A stretch of DNA of 6,268 nucleotides from Hyphomicrobiaceae bacterium UBA2767 (GTDB lineage: Bacteria; Pseudomonadota; Alphaproteobacteria; Rhizobiales; Methyloligellaceae). This document shows, piece after piece, positions 1 to 6,191 of the stretch. The stretch spans positions 2,207 through 8,474 of the forward strand of contig DEIT01000034.1 of assembly GCA_002352635.1 (NCBI GenBank), written 5' to 3'. The notes beneath the pieces were generated by a model. The model had not been told where the DNA came from. It ran no database searches and saw only the letters and a list, made by a program, of their open reading frames with translations. The translations under genes and the position numbers were made by a program. Within the stretch, counting starts at the first letter, position 1. Each line of letters starts with the position of its first letter.

Positions 1-321
1 GCGCGCCTCAAGGGGGAGGGCGTTCTCTCTCGCTTCGGCCCCATGTACAACGCCGAAGCCATGGGAGGCGCGTTCTGCCTGTGTGCCATAGCGGTTCCCC
101 CCAAACGGTTTGATGCCGTGGTCGCGCAGGTGAACGCCCATGCTGAAGTGGCTCATAATTATGAGCGCGATCATCTGCTCAATGTCTGGTTCGTTCTCGG
201 CAGCGACGATTGTGAACGCATCGACGCGGTGATCGGAGAGATCGAGGCGGAGACAGGCCTTGAGGTCTACGCCTTTCCCAAGGAGCATGAATTCTTCATT
301 GGCCTGAAGGTGGAGGCATGA
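1..321 (+). CDS. nirG: NirG-type siroheme decarboxylase subunit, C-terminal part (5' end outside window)
   Basis: The reading frame is open from base 1 and ends with TGA at 319-321, giving the last 106 residues of an AsnC/Lrp-like protein of usually about 150 residues. The N-terminal helix-turn-helix is missing; what remains begins at the domain junction (LSRFGPM, fragment residues 9-15) and continues through the ligand-binding RAM-like domain. The stretch EVAHNYERDH (fragment residues 49-58) followed by LNVWFVL is typical of the NirD/NirL/NirG/NirH family. Known for the family: these cytoplasmic proteins form the siroheme decarboxylase that makes 12,18-didecarboxysiroheme in heme d1 synthesis, and do not act mainly as DNA-binding regulators. 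NirG rather than NirD or NirL is inferred from the FGPM/GGAF pattern and the position directly before nirH. An internal ATG at 43 is not the true start, because homology extends upstream of it. Confidence 0.8.
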   Translation, partial: ARLKGEGVLSRFGPMYNAEAMGGAFCLCAIAVPPKRFDAVVAQVNAHAEVAHNYERDHLLNVWFVLGSDDCERIDAVIGEIEAETGLEVYAFPKEHEFFIGLKVEA

Positions 322-794
322 TGGACGAGGTCGACCGCAAGATCGTCTCCGCCACCCAGGCAGGCCTGCCGATCGTCTCGCAGCCCTACCACAAGATAGC
401 GGCCGAGCTGGGGCTTAATCCGGCAGACGTTATGACGCGCATCCAGCGCATGGCCGAGGCGGGCGTCATCCGGCGTATCGGCGTTGTGCCGAACCACTAC
501 AAGCTCGGGCTGTCAGCAAACGGCATGACTGTCTGGGACATCGACGATGGACTGTCTCTGGAACTTGGCCGCAAGGTCGGGGACCTTGACTATGTGAGTC
601 ACTGCTATCTGCGCCCGCGCAGGCTGCCGGTGTGGCCATACAATCTGTTCGCCATGGTGCACGGTAAGAGCAGGGCTGAGGTTGAGGAAAAGGCCGCAAG
701 CATAGGCCAACTTCTGGGTTCGGCCAGCCGTGGCAACGACATTCTTTACAGTACACGCATCCTTAAGAAGACCGGGCTGCGCATCGCAGCATGA
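318..794 (+). CDS. nirH: NirH, siroheme decarboxylase subunit (AsnC/Lrp-like)
   Basis: This 158-residue protein has the full two-domain layout of the family: an AsnC-type winged helix in about residues 1-55 and a RAM-like alpha/beta domain in about residues 60-150. Diagnostic segments are IRRIGVVPNHYKLG (51-64, with His60), YVSHCYLRPRRLPVWPYNLF (92-111, with His95) and the C-terminal STRILKKTGLR. These match NirH specifically. It should work in the cytoplasm with NirG and NirD/L to decarboxylate siroheme on the way to heme d1. The start overlaps the nirG stop in an ATGA arrangement, suggesting translational coupling. A second ATG at 321 is equally plausible: a GGAGG at 312-316 is 4 bases from it but only 1 base from the first ATG, whereas AAGG at 307-310 suits the first. 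The choice changes the protein by one Met. Confidence 0.87.
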   Translation: MMDEVDRKIVSATQAGLPIVSQPYHKIAAELGLNPADVMTRIQRMAEAGVIRRIGVVPNHYKLGLSANGMTVWDIDDGLSLELGRKVGDLDYVSHCYLRPRRLPVWPYNLFAMVHGKSRAEVEEKAASIGQLLGSASRGNDILYSTRILKKTGLRIAA

Positions 795-796
795 TT

Positions 797-800
797 GGAG
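797..800 (+). promoter_or_regulatory. Ribosome binding site of nirJ (decides start)
   Basis: GGAG lies 6 bases before the ATG at 807. It sits inside a possible upstream in-frame TTG start at 795, so translation from that TTG would use the binding site itself as coding sequence. This favours ATG 807, which also gives the N-terminus expected for NirJ. Confidence 0.65.
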
Positions 801-806
801 TTCCCC

Positions 807-2021
807 ATGTTTCGCATGAGCCAGTTCCTGAAAGAGATCGATACTCCAACGCCGGTTGGTCCGCGCCGTGACCCGCCCGGTCCCGTCGTCATCTGGAACC
901 TCATTCGCCGCTGCAATCTGAAGTGCAAGCATTGCTATTCGATTTCTGCAGATGTGGATTTTCCGGGCGAACTTTCCACAGAAGAAGTTTTCACCGTCAT
1001 GGACGATCTGAAGGCGTTCCGCGTGCCTGTGCTCATCCTGTCCGGCGGTGAGCCGCTGCTCCGCCCCGACATATTCGACATTTCCCGCCGCGCAAAAGGA
1101 CTTGGCTTCTATACCGGGCTTTCTTCAAATGGTGCGCTGATCGATGAGCGCAACATCGGCGAGATCGCATCGATCGGTTACGACTATGTCGGCATCTCAC
1201 TGGACGGCATCGGCGCCACTCACGATGCATTCCGAGGCAAGGAGGGATGCTTTGAGGATTCCCTCAACGGTGTGCGCTTGTGCAAGAAGCACGGCATCAA
1301 GGTTGGCCTGCGCTTCACCATGACAATGGACAATCATGCGCAGCTTCCCGAACTGCTCGATCTTGCCGACTCGGAAGGTGTCGATAAATTCTACCTCTCC
1401 CATCTTGTTTATGCCGGACGGGGCAACAAGAACCGCATGGATGATGCTGCGTGGGAGATCACGCGCAACACCATGACCATGCTGTTTGAGCGCGCGCTTG
1501 GCTATATCGAGCAGGGTGAGGAGAAGGAGTTTGTCACTGGCAACAACGATGCCGATGGCGTGTTCTTGTATTTCTGGGTCAAGAAACACTTTCCGGAAGC
1601 AGCCGAGCATGTCCGCGCCAAGCTGGTCCAGTGGGGTGGCAATGCGAGCGGGGTCAATGTCGCCAACATCGACAATCTCGGAAATGTCCATCCCGACACG
1701 TTCTGGTGGCACTACAATTTGGGAAACGTCAAAGAGCGGGCCTTCTCCAAAATCTGGCCCGATACTTCCGACCCCATCATGGCCGGACTCAAGCAACGTC
1801 CACGGACCATCAGCGGACGCTGCGGACAGTGCCGTCACTTCGATATTTGCGGCGGCAATACTCGGGTGCGTGCATTGCAGCTCACCGGCGACCCCTGGGC
1901 GGAGGACCCGGCTTGCTACCTAAGTGATGAAGAAATCGGCCTTGCCGAAACAGGCGAGCGGCTGACCGTTAAACCCTTCAGAGGACAACGCCATGAAGCG
2001 CCGCACATGGTTCGGACTTAG
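807..2021 (+). CDS. nirJ: NirJ, radical SAM heme d1 biosynthesis protein
   Basis: The product is 404 residues long, the usual size for NirJ. The radical SAM cluster motif CNLKCKHC supplies Cys36, Cys40 and Cys43, and SGGEP at 79-83 is the SAM-binding glycine motif. A C-terminal SPASM-like cysteine set (Cys339, Cys342, Cys348, Cys370; spacing CX2CX5CX21C) fits the second [4Fe-4S] cluster known in NirJ. Highly conserved NirJ stretches include FVTGNNDAD and GGNASGVNVANIDNLGNVHP. Known role: NirJ removes the two propionate side chains of didecarboxysiroheme, leading to the oxo groups of heme d1. It is cytoplasmic and oxygen-sensitive. The gene follows nirH by 12 bases and overlaps nirN by 29 bases. 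A TTG start at 795 would add four residues (MEFP) but is disfavoured because it covers the ribosome binding site. Confidence 0.95.
   Translation: MFRMSQFLKEIDTPTPVGPRRDPPGPVVIWNLIRRCNLKCKHCYSISADVDFPGELSTEEVFTVMDDLKAFRVPVLILSGGEPLLRPDIFDISRRAKGLGFYTGLSSNGALIDERNIGEIASIGYDYVGISLDGIGATHDAFRGKEGCFEDSLNGVRLCKKHGIKVGLRFTMTMDNHAQLPELLDLADSEGVDKFYLSHLVYAGRGNKNRMDDAAWEITRNTMTMLFERALGYIEQGEEKEFVTGNNDADGVFLYFWVKKHFPEAAEHVRAKLVQWGGNASGVNVANIDNLGNVHPDTFWWHYNLGNVKERAFSKIWPDTSDPIMAGLKQRPRTISGRCGQCRHFDICGGNTRVRALQLTGDPWAEDPACYLSDEEIGLAETGERLTVKPFRGQRHEAPHMVRT
1980..1985 (+). promoter_or_regulatory. Ribosome binding site of nirN inside the nirJ coding sequence
   Basis: AGAGGA ends 7 bases before the nirN ATG at 1993. 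Being inside the last codons of nirJ, it supports coupled translation of the two overlapping genes and fixes the nirN start at the beginning of its signal peptide. Confidence 0.65.
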
Positions 2022-3579
2022 CCTTGCATGCCTGGCGTTTGCTGCGTTGCTCGATCCGCGCAGCGCGGTTGCGCAAGAGGCATCTACACAAGCGCTCTAC
2101 AAGGAGCACTGCGCCAGCTGCCATGGCGCGGACCGGCTTGGGGGGCAGGGACCCGCACTTCTTCCGCAGAATCTGAAGCGGTTGCGCAAGAAAAGCGCGC
2201 TTGGTGTCATTGGAAACGGCAGGGCCGCGACGCAAATGCCGGCTTTCAAGGAGGTTCTCTCCAACGCGCAAATCGCAGCGCTTGCTGACTATGTCTATAC
2301 GCCGCTCGATCATGTCCCCGAATGGGGCGCCGCGCAGATAAGCGCCAGCCACGTAGTTCACAAACCCGAATTGGTTGAGGGAGACGCAAACTCGGCCAAG
2401 CCCATCTATGACGCTGATCCTCTCAATGTGTTTCTCGTTGTTGAGGCTGGCGACCATCACGTTACGGTGCTCGACGGAGACAAATTCGAGCCCATTCACC
2501 GCTTCAAGTCGCGCTTCTCGCTCCATGGCGGCCCAAAATATTCTTCCGACGGGCGCTTCGTCTATTTCGCTTCGCGTGATGGTTGGATCACAAAATTCGA
2601 CATGTACAGGCTTGAAACCGTGGCCGAGGTTCGGGCTGGTATTAACACGCGCAATGCCGCTGTTTCGAGCGACAACCGGTATGTGATCGTCGGCAACTAT
2701 CTCCCCCACACTCTTGTGATCCTCAAAGCAAGCGATCTGAGCCTTCTCAAGATCATTCCTGTGAAGGATGGCAAAGGCAATTCCAGCCGCGTGTCGGCCG
2801 TTTACAACGCGCCGCCGCGCACCAGCTTCATTGCCGCTCTCAAGGACATTCCCGAGGTTTGGGAGATTCGCTATGACGACGACCCGCCGGCGGGGTTCTC
2901 TCAACCCTGGGTGCATGACTACCGCAAGGAATCTGGAGACGCACCCAAGAGCGAACAATTCCCGGTACGCCGCATCAAGGTCGAACAGCATCTCGACGAT
3001 TTCTTCTTCGACCAGGAGTATATCCACCTGATTGGTGCATCCCGCGACGGACGCGGTCAGGTCATCAACCTCGACGTGCGGCGTGCGATTGCCGACCTCG
3101 ATCTAGAGGGTATGCCGCATCTGGGCTCAGGCATCACCTGGCGTGCGGGTGAGACCACGGTGCTGGCCACGCCCAATCTGAAGAAGGGCGAAATCACGAT
3201 TATCGACACCGCCACATGGAAAACGATTAAGCGGCTCAAGACGCTTGGTCCCGGGTTCTTCATGCGCAGCCACGAGAATTCGCGTTACGCATGGGTCGAT
3301 GTGTTCTTCGGGCCAAACCGCGACGCCATGCATGTGATCGACAAGGAAACCCTGGAAATCGTAAAGACGCTCCGGCCGGAGCCGGGTAAGACGGCGGCTC
3401 ACGTCGAATTCGACAGATCAGGATCGCATGCGCTTGTCAGCATTTGGGACAAAAAGGGTGCGTTGGTGATCTATGACGCGAAAACGCTCAAAGAGGTGAA
3501 GCGGCTGCCCATGTCGAAGCCGTCGGGCAAATACAATGTGCATAACAAGATCACATTCTCGGAAGGCACAAGCCACTAG
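1993..3579 (+). CDS. nirN: NirN, periplasmic c-type cytochrome / dihydro-heme d1 dehydrogenase
   Basis: The 528-residue protein starts with a Sec signal peptide: KRR, a hydrophobic core, then a likely cut after AVA at residue 27. A small cytochrome c domain (about 30-110) follows, with heme-binding CASCH at 40-44 and Met82 (QMPAF) as likely axial ligand. The rest is the eight-bladed d1-type beta-propeller shared by NirS, NirN and NirF. NirN rather than NirS is indicated by LHGGPKYSSDGRFVYF with His178, DDFFFDQEY, GMPHLGSG with His376 and the C-terminal GKYNVHNKITFSEGTSH; NirF lacks the heme c domain. Known role: NirN oxidises dihydro-heme d1 to heme d1 by introducing the acrylate double bond, and hands the cofactor to NirS. 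Which histidines act as heme d1 ligand and catalytic base is inferred; His178, His376 and His427 are candidates. It is the last gene of the nir unit here and is slightly longer than the roughly 490-residue Pseudomonas protein as I recall it. Confidence 0.9.
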   Translation: MKRRTWFGLSLACLAFAALLDPRSAVAQEASTQALYKEHCASCHGADRLGGQGPALLPQNLKRLRKKSALGVIGNGRAATQMPAFKEVLSNAQIAALADYVYTPLDHVPEWGAAQISASHVVHKPELVEGDANSAKPIYDADPLNVFLVVEAGDHHVTVLDGDKFEPIHRFKSRFSLHGGPKYSSDGRFVYFASRDGWITKFDMYRLETVAEVRAGINTRNAAVSSDNRYVIVGNYLPHTLVILKASDLSLLKIIPVKDGKGNSSRVSAVYNAPPRTSFIAALKDIPEVWEIRYDDDPPAGFSQPWVHDYRKESGDAPKSEQFPVRRIKVEQHLDDFFFDQEYIHLIGASRDGRGQVINLDVRRAIADLDLEGMPHLGSGITWRAGETTVLATPNLKKGEITIIDTATWKTIKRLKTLGPGFFMRSHENSRYAWVDVFFGPNRDAMHVIDKETLEIVKTLRPEPGKTAAHVEFDRSGSHALVSIWDKKGALVIYDAKTLKEVKRLPMSKPSGKYNVHNKITFSEGTSH

Positions 3580-3594
3580 TGTGGTGTTCTAGTG
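3574..3594. repeat. Inverted repeat CACTAG-N9-CTAGTG spanning both convergent stop codons
   Basis: The last two codons of nirN (CAC TAG, 3574-3579) and of the convergent regulator gene (CAC TAG read on the minus strand, 3589-3594) are identical. This creates a perfect 6-base inverted repeat with a 9-base loop. Both mRNAs could form a short hairpin over the stop codons, but the stem is weak and no run of T follows on either strand, so it is not a convincing intrinsic terminator. The similarity may be coincidental. Confidence 0.4.
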
Positions 3595-4293
3595 TACCTT
3601 CAGTTCACCGGTATCGCTGTCACGACCGGCAAAGTCTGCGAGCAACGTGATGTCTTCGATCGACACTCGTTCCCGCTCCATTGTGACGCCAACAGCGCGC
3701 AGCTTCAGTATCGCCCGTGAAAAACTCTCCGGCTGCATTCCAAGGCGCTTGGCGATCAGGGATTTCTCGTAAGGCAGTGTGACTATGCATGGCCCACTGC
3801 CTCCCGAGCATAACCCAAGAAGAAAATTGGCAATGCGGCGGGGCGCGGAAAGTTGCTTTATCTGCTCAAGCTGCTCGACCAGATATTTGAGATGCTTGGA
3901 GCATGATGCCAGCATGGCAAGCGCCAGATCAGGCTGTTCGTGGACGAGCCTGCGGAAATTTGCAGCGTCGATGCACAACAGTCGGCTTGGAACAATAACT
4001 TCCGCATGCACAGGATATTTCCCGCCGTCGAAGATTGCGGCTTCGGCAAAAGACTCCCCACGAGTAAATATGCCAACGACAGTTTCCTCTCCATTCGGAG
4101 TGATGCGGTAAATTTTTACCCAACCGTCGAGGATGAAGTAGAAGGCGTCGGCTGGGCTTCCCTGATGAAATAGGATCGCGCCCTTGTCATATGCTTGCGC
4201 ACCCCGATTGCCGACAAGGCGCATTACCGCCTCGTCGGGAACGCCATCGAATAACGGTGCCGACTTGATAAGCTCCCATTCTGAATGATCCAT
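3589..4293 (-). CDS. dnr: Dnr-type Crp/Fnr family transcriptional regulator (probable NO sensor of denitrification)
   Basis: The 234-residue protein has the Crp/Fnr layout: cyclic-nucleotide-binding-like beta-barrel (about 15-115), long dimerisation helix (about 118-147) and winged helix (about 150-220). The segment HQGSPADAFYFILDGWVKIYR (43-63) resembles Dnr of Pseudomonas aeruginosa. The only cysteines are at 107, 131, 162 and 169; an N-terminal iron-sulfur cluster motif as in FNR is absent. The recognition helix QPESFSRAILKL (187-198) keeps Glu189, Ser192 and Arg193, the pattern that reads TTGAT half-sites in FNR. Known for Dnr: it binds heme, senses NO and activates nir and nor promoters. 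Its position tail to tail with nirN, 9 bases away, supports a role in nir control. The ATG at 4291-4293 gives a normal N-terminus but has no clear ribosome binding site. NnrR or another Fnr subgroup remains possible. Confidence 0.82.
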   Translation of the reverse strand: MDHSEWELIKSAPLFDGVPDEAVMRLVGNRGAQAYDKGAILFHQGSPADAFYFILDGWVKIYRITPNGEETVVGIFTRGESFAEAAIFDGGKYPVHAEVIVPSRLLCIDAANFRRLVHEQPDLALAMLASCSKHLKYLVEQLEQIKQLSAPRRIANFLLGLCSGGSGPCIVTLPYEKSLIAKRLGMQPESFSRAILKLRAVGVTMERERVSIEDITLLADFAGRDSDTGELKVH

Positions 4294-4391
4294 ATGAACG
4301 CGCCAGCCGTTGCTAGATCTGTCGCGGGACTATTGCAGATCGGACCGAACATCCGCAAGGCGTTGTCACGCTATACGAGATTTGATGATTT

Positions 4392-4426
4392 GGGTGGCGA
4401 ATGAATTTTTCAGATTTGCCGCACCC
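4392..4426. other. Imperfect hairpin in the 146-base gap between racemase and regulator genes
   Basis: GGGTG (4392-4396) pairs with CACCC (4422-4426), and GCGAAT (4397-4402) with ATTTGC (4414-4419) around an 11-base AT-rich loop, with a two-base bulge. Read on the minus strand, which is transcribed here, one inner pair becomes an A-C mismatch. It lies 14 bases beyond the racemase stop and could slow or process the transcript, but no T-run follows on either strand. I see no other clear signal in the gap between the two genes. Confidence 0.25.
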
Positions 4427-4439
4427 AGCAGGCGAGTTG

Positions 4440-5108
4440 TCAAGATCGGCCGTTTGCCAGCCGAATTGTCGAAATGGCGGCAGCGGTCGCCGCTTGCGTT
4501 GGGTCAATGACCGGAACGTCCAGCTCGGTTTCCAACCGATGCCGGTAGCGCGCCATGCCGGCACAACCCAGCAAGATGACATTGGCGTTATGCTTCTCAA
4601 GGAGCCGCCGGCCAACGTCAAGCATCTTGGATCCAACGGAAGGCTCATCGGCCAGCTCCGCAACGGTCAGGTTTACCGGCAGATCGCCGACGATACGGCG
4701 GTCCAGTCCAAGCGACCTTGCATAGGCCCAATGCCTGTCGACAGCTCGCGGCAGTATGGAGATCACCCCAATCCGTCCGCCAAGCATGATCGCGGTCGCA
4801 AGCCCGGTTTCCGCGATGCCAAAAACGGGTTTTGAGGTCAACTCGCGCGCCGCGCCGAGTCCGGGATCCGAATAACAGGCAATTACAAATGCTGCGGCAT
4901 CATCTGGCCTTTGCTGGACCGCCACCCCGACACAGTTCGCGGCAACATCGGAATCACGCTGGCTTTCGATGCCATGCGGCCCGTCTTTCAACGTGATGCA
5001 CTCGATTGGTGGCGCATCGTTGGAACGAAGTGGATCGAGCGCTCTGTCGATCGCTGCGGTGACCTCTTCGTTGCTGTTTGGGTTGATGACCAGAACGGGT
5101 AGCGGCAT
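4440..5108 (-). CDS. Asp/Glu/hydantoin racemase family protein (probable hydantoin racemase)
   Basis: The product is 222 residues from ATG 5108, typical for the family. It opens with the phosphate/carboxylate-binding signature VLVINPNSN and has the two catalytic cysteines of cofactor-independent racemases: Cys78 in IACYSDPGL and Cys182 in LLGCAGMARY. Their spacing fits hydantoin racemases, where the pair removes and returns the alpha proton from opposite faces. It is cytoplasmic, without signal peptide. The gene lies 36 bases after the carbamoylase gene on the same strand, so both are probably co-transcribed; the pairing supports racemisation of 5-substituted hydantoins or a related cyclic ureide such as allantoin. 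Alternative starts are GTG 5123 (227 residues) and ATG 5114. ATG 5108 is preferred because AAAGG at 5116-5120 is 7 bases upstream and the family motif then begins at residue 4. Aspartate racemase or maleate isomerase-like activity is less likely but not excluded. Confidence 0.8.
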   Translation of the reverse strand: MPLPVLVINPNSNEEVTAAIDRALDPLRSNDAPPIECITLKDGPHGIESQRDSDVAANCVGVAVQQRPDDAAAFVIACYSDPGLGAARELTSKPVFGIAETGLATAIMLGGRIGVISILPRAVDRHWAYARSLGLDRRIVGDLPVNLTVAELADEPSVGSKMLDVGRRLLEKHNANVILLGCAGMARYRHRLETELDVPVIDPTQAATAAAISTIRLANGRS

Positions 5109-5115
5109 ATGCATG

Positions 5116-5120
5116 CCTTT
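5116..5120 (-). promoter_or_regulatory. Ribosome binding site of the racemase gene (decides start)
   Basis: On the minus strand AAAGG lies 7 bases before ATG 5108, but overlaps the region that would be coding if GTG 5123 were used and is only 1 base from ATG 5114. It therefore favours the shortest of the three starts. Confidence 0.5.
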
Positions 5121-5144
5121 CACTTCACGGGACGGGGGGAAAAA

Positions 5145-6083
5145 TCAATCGGGGCGCACAACACCGGTTTGCTGGGAGATCAATCCATAGTGTTCGATAC
5201 GGCGATGCCTGTCGAAATCGAAGATCGTCTCCTTGAAGAAATTGCATTCGTCAAGATCGCAATCCGCGACAATGAGTTCATCATCCAACGTAGTTGTGCG
5301 GGCAACAACCTGCCCGGATGGATGGACAATGGTTGAGTCGCCAAGCAGCTCGTGTCCGTCTTCGTTGCCGGCCTTCGCAATGGCCACGACCCAGGTACCA
5401 TTTTGATAGGCACCGGACTGGACAGAGAGATCATTGTGGAAAACCCGCAGGTCTTCGGCTTCACATGATCGCTGCGAATTCGCTGTCGGTGTGTTGAAGC
5501 CGAGCAACACCATTTCAACGCCTTGTAGACCCATCACACGATATGTCTCCGGCCAACGCCGGTCGTTGCAGATACACATGCCGAATATACCGTCCATGTA
5601 TCTCCATACGCGGAACCCGGTATTTCCGACTTCAAAATATTTCTTTTCAAGATGCTGAAAGGCACGCTCCGGATCGAATACGCCATGACCGGGTAGATGT
5701 GTCTTGCGGTAGGTTCCGACAATGTTGCCGGCTTTATCCACCAGGATGGAGGTATTGTAGTGGTGGCGTTCTCCGTTCTCTTCCGTAATTTCGGCATATC
5801 CGAACGAAAAACCGATGCCGTGTTCCCTGGCCCGATCGAACAATGGCTGGCACGCCTCATTCGGCATTTCCGTCTCGAAATAGCTGTCGATTTCGCTTTG
5901 GTCGTCCATGTTCCAGCGCGGGAAGAATGTCGTCAAAGCGAGCTCTGGAAAAACGACGAGCTCGCAACCTTGGTCTTTGGCCTTGTCCAGAAGTACGATC
6001 ATGCGATCGACTGCCAACTTTCGGCTGTCTGCCTTCTGAATTGGACCTAGCTGGGCTCCGCCCACGCGAATGACTCTGGACAT
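5145..6083 (-). CDS. N-carbamoyl-D-amino-acid amidohydrolase (D-carbamoylase, nitrilase superfamily)
   Basis: The 312-residue protein is a single CN_hydrolase domain close in length to the characterised Agrobacterium D-carbamoylase (about 304). The catalytic triad is complete: Glu47 in VVFPELALTTFFPRW, Lys127 in YRKTHLPGH and Cys172 in CICNDRRW, at the same numbering I recall for the Agrobacterium enzyme. Further family hallmarks are FQHLEKKYFE, NTPT, SYQNG-like GAYQNGTWV, TTTLDDE and HRRIEHYGLI. The arginines after the nucleophile (NDRRW) are those that hold the substrate carboxylate in D-carbamoylases. Reaction: N-carbamoyl-D-amino acid to D-amino acid, CO2 and ammonia, in the cytoplasm. 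It is the first gene of a probable two-gene unit with the racemase, divergent from a LysR regulator. Start ATG 6083 has GGAGG 9 bases upstream; an in-frame ATG at 6152 would add 23 unrelated residues and is rejected. The exact side-chain preference is unknown. Confidence 0.9.
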   Translation of the reverse strand: MSRVIRVGGAQLGPIQKADSRKLAVDRMIVLLDKAKDQGCELVVFPELALTTFFPRWNMDDQSEIDSYFETEMPNEACQPLFDRAREHGIGFSFGYAEITEENGERHHYNTSILVDKAGNIVGTYRKTHLPGHGVFDPERAFQHLEKKYFEVGNTGFRVWRYMDGIFGMCICNDRRWPETYRVMGLQGVEMVLLGFNTPTANSQRSCEAEDLRVFHNDLSVQSGAYQNGTWVVAIAKAGNEDGHELLGDSTIVHPSGQVVARTTTLDDELIVADCDLDECNFFKETIFDFDRHRRIEHYGLISQQTGVVRPD

Positions 6084-6092
6084 CTTGTTCTG

Positions 6093-6097
6093 CCTCC
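6093..6097 (-). promoter_or_regulatory. Ribosome binding site of the carbamoylase gene
   Basis: GGAGG on the minus strand, 9 bases before ATG 6083. It is the strongest Shine-Dalgarno match in the right half and sets the start at 6083 instead of the upstream ATG at 6152. Confidence 0.75.
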
Positions 6098-6132
6098 GCT
6101 TACCCGACAGTTCTATTGTCAATTGCCATGTC

Positions 6133-6162
6133 AATATACGGGTGCTTCTCAATCACAGCCAA
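6133..6162 (-). promoter_or_regulatory. Candidate sigma70-type promoter of the carbamoylase-racemase unit
   Basis: On the minus strand, TTGGCT (6157-6162) and TATATT (6133-6138) are separated by 18 bases, matching the -35 and -10 consensus at 4 and 5 of 6 positions. Transcription would start near 6126, about 43 bases before the ATG at 6083. Two exact TTGACA hexamers on the same strand (6129-6134 and 6117-6122) lack a usable -10 at normal spacing, so they are less likely to be -35 elements. Confidence 0.4.
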
Positions 6163-6177
6163 TTCCCCCTACAATGT

Positions 6178-6191
6178 CGAATTAAGATTCG
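6178..6191. promoter_or_regulatory. Candidate LysR-type regulator binding site (CGAAT-TAAG-ATTCG)
   Basis: A perfect 5-base inverted repeat with a 4-base AT-rich centre lies in the divergent region. Relative to the inferred carbamoylase start point near 6126 it spans about -52 to -65, the place where LysR-type proteins usually hold their recognition site. It ends 30 bases before the lysR ATG, so it could also serve autorepression. No exact T-N11-A match centred on the dyad was found, so this stays a candidate. Confidence 0.35.

Noticed and set aside
795..806. TTG start at 795 for nirJ
   Set aside because: It would place the GGAG ribosome binding site inside the coding sequence and add four residues not expected in NirJ; ATG 807 is better.
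1197..1838. 213-codon open frame on the minus strand antisense to nirJ
   Set aside because: It is opposite the strongly conserved NirJ core and has no family resemblance or ribosome binding site that I can see.
1978..3027. 349-codon open frame on the minus strand antisense to nirN
   Set aside because: It lies wholly opposite a gene with clear cytochrome c and d1-propeller motifs, and its translation shows no recognisable domain; it is a shadow of the codon bias of nirN.
1993..3579. Identification of the cytochrome as nitrite reductase NirS itself
   Set aside because: The LHGGPKYSSDGRFVYF and GMPHLGSG motifs and the position after nirJ fit NirN; NirS is expected at the start of the operon, outside the window.
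4330..4358. TTGCGG-N17-CAATAG on the minus strand as a promoter of the Dnr-type gene
   Set aside because: Only 3 and 2 of 6 positions match the consensus hexamers, which is no better than chance in this DNA.
4381..4395. TTGAT half-site followed by a poor second half, considered as an FNR/Dnr box for regulator autoregulation
   Set aside because: Only the left half TTGAT at 4382-4386 matches; the second half (TGGGT) does not resemble ATCAA.
4401..4835. 144-codon plus-strand open frame between the regulator and racemase genes
   Set aside because: Most of it is antisense to the racemase, which carries both catalytic cysteine motifs; the translated protein is low in hydrophobic core pattern and unrecognisable.
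6084..6152. Upstream ATG at 6152 for the carbamoylase, adding 23 residues
   Set aside because: The added residues lie before a strong GGAGG site, do not resemble the family N-terminus, and would cover the candidate promoter -10.
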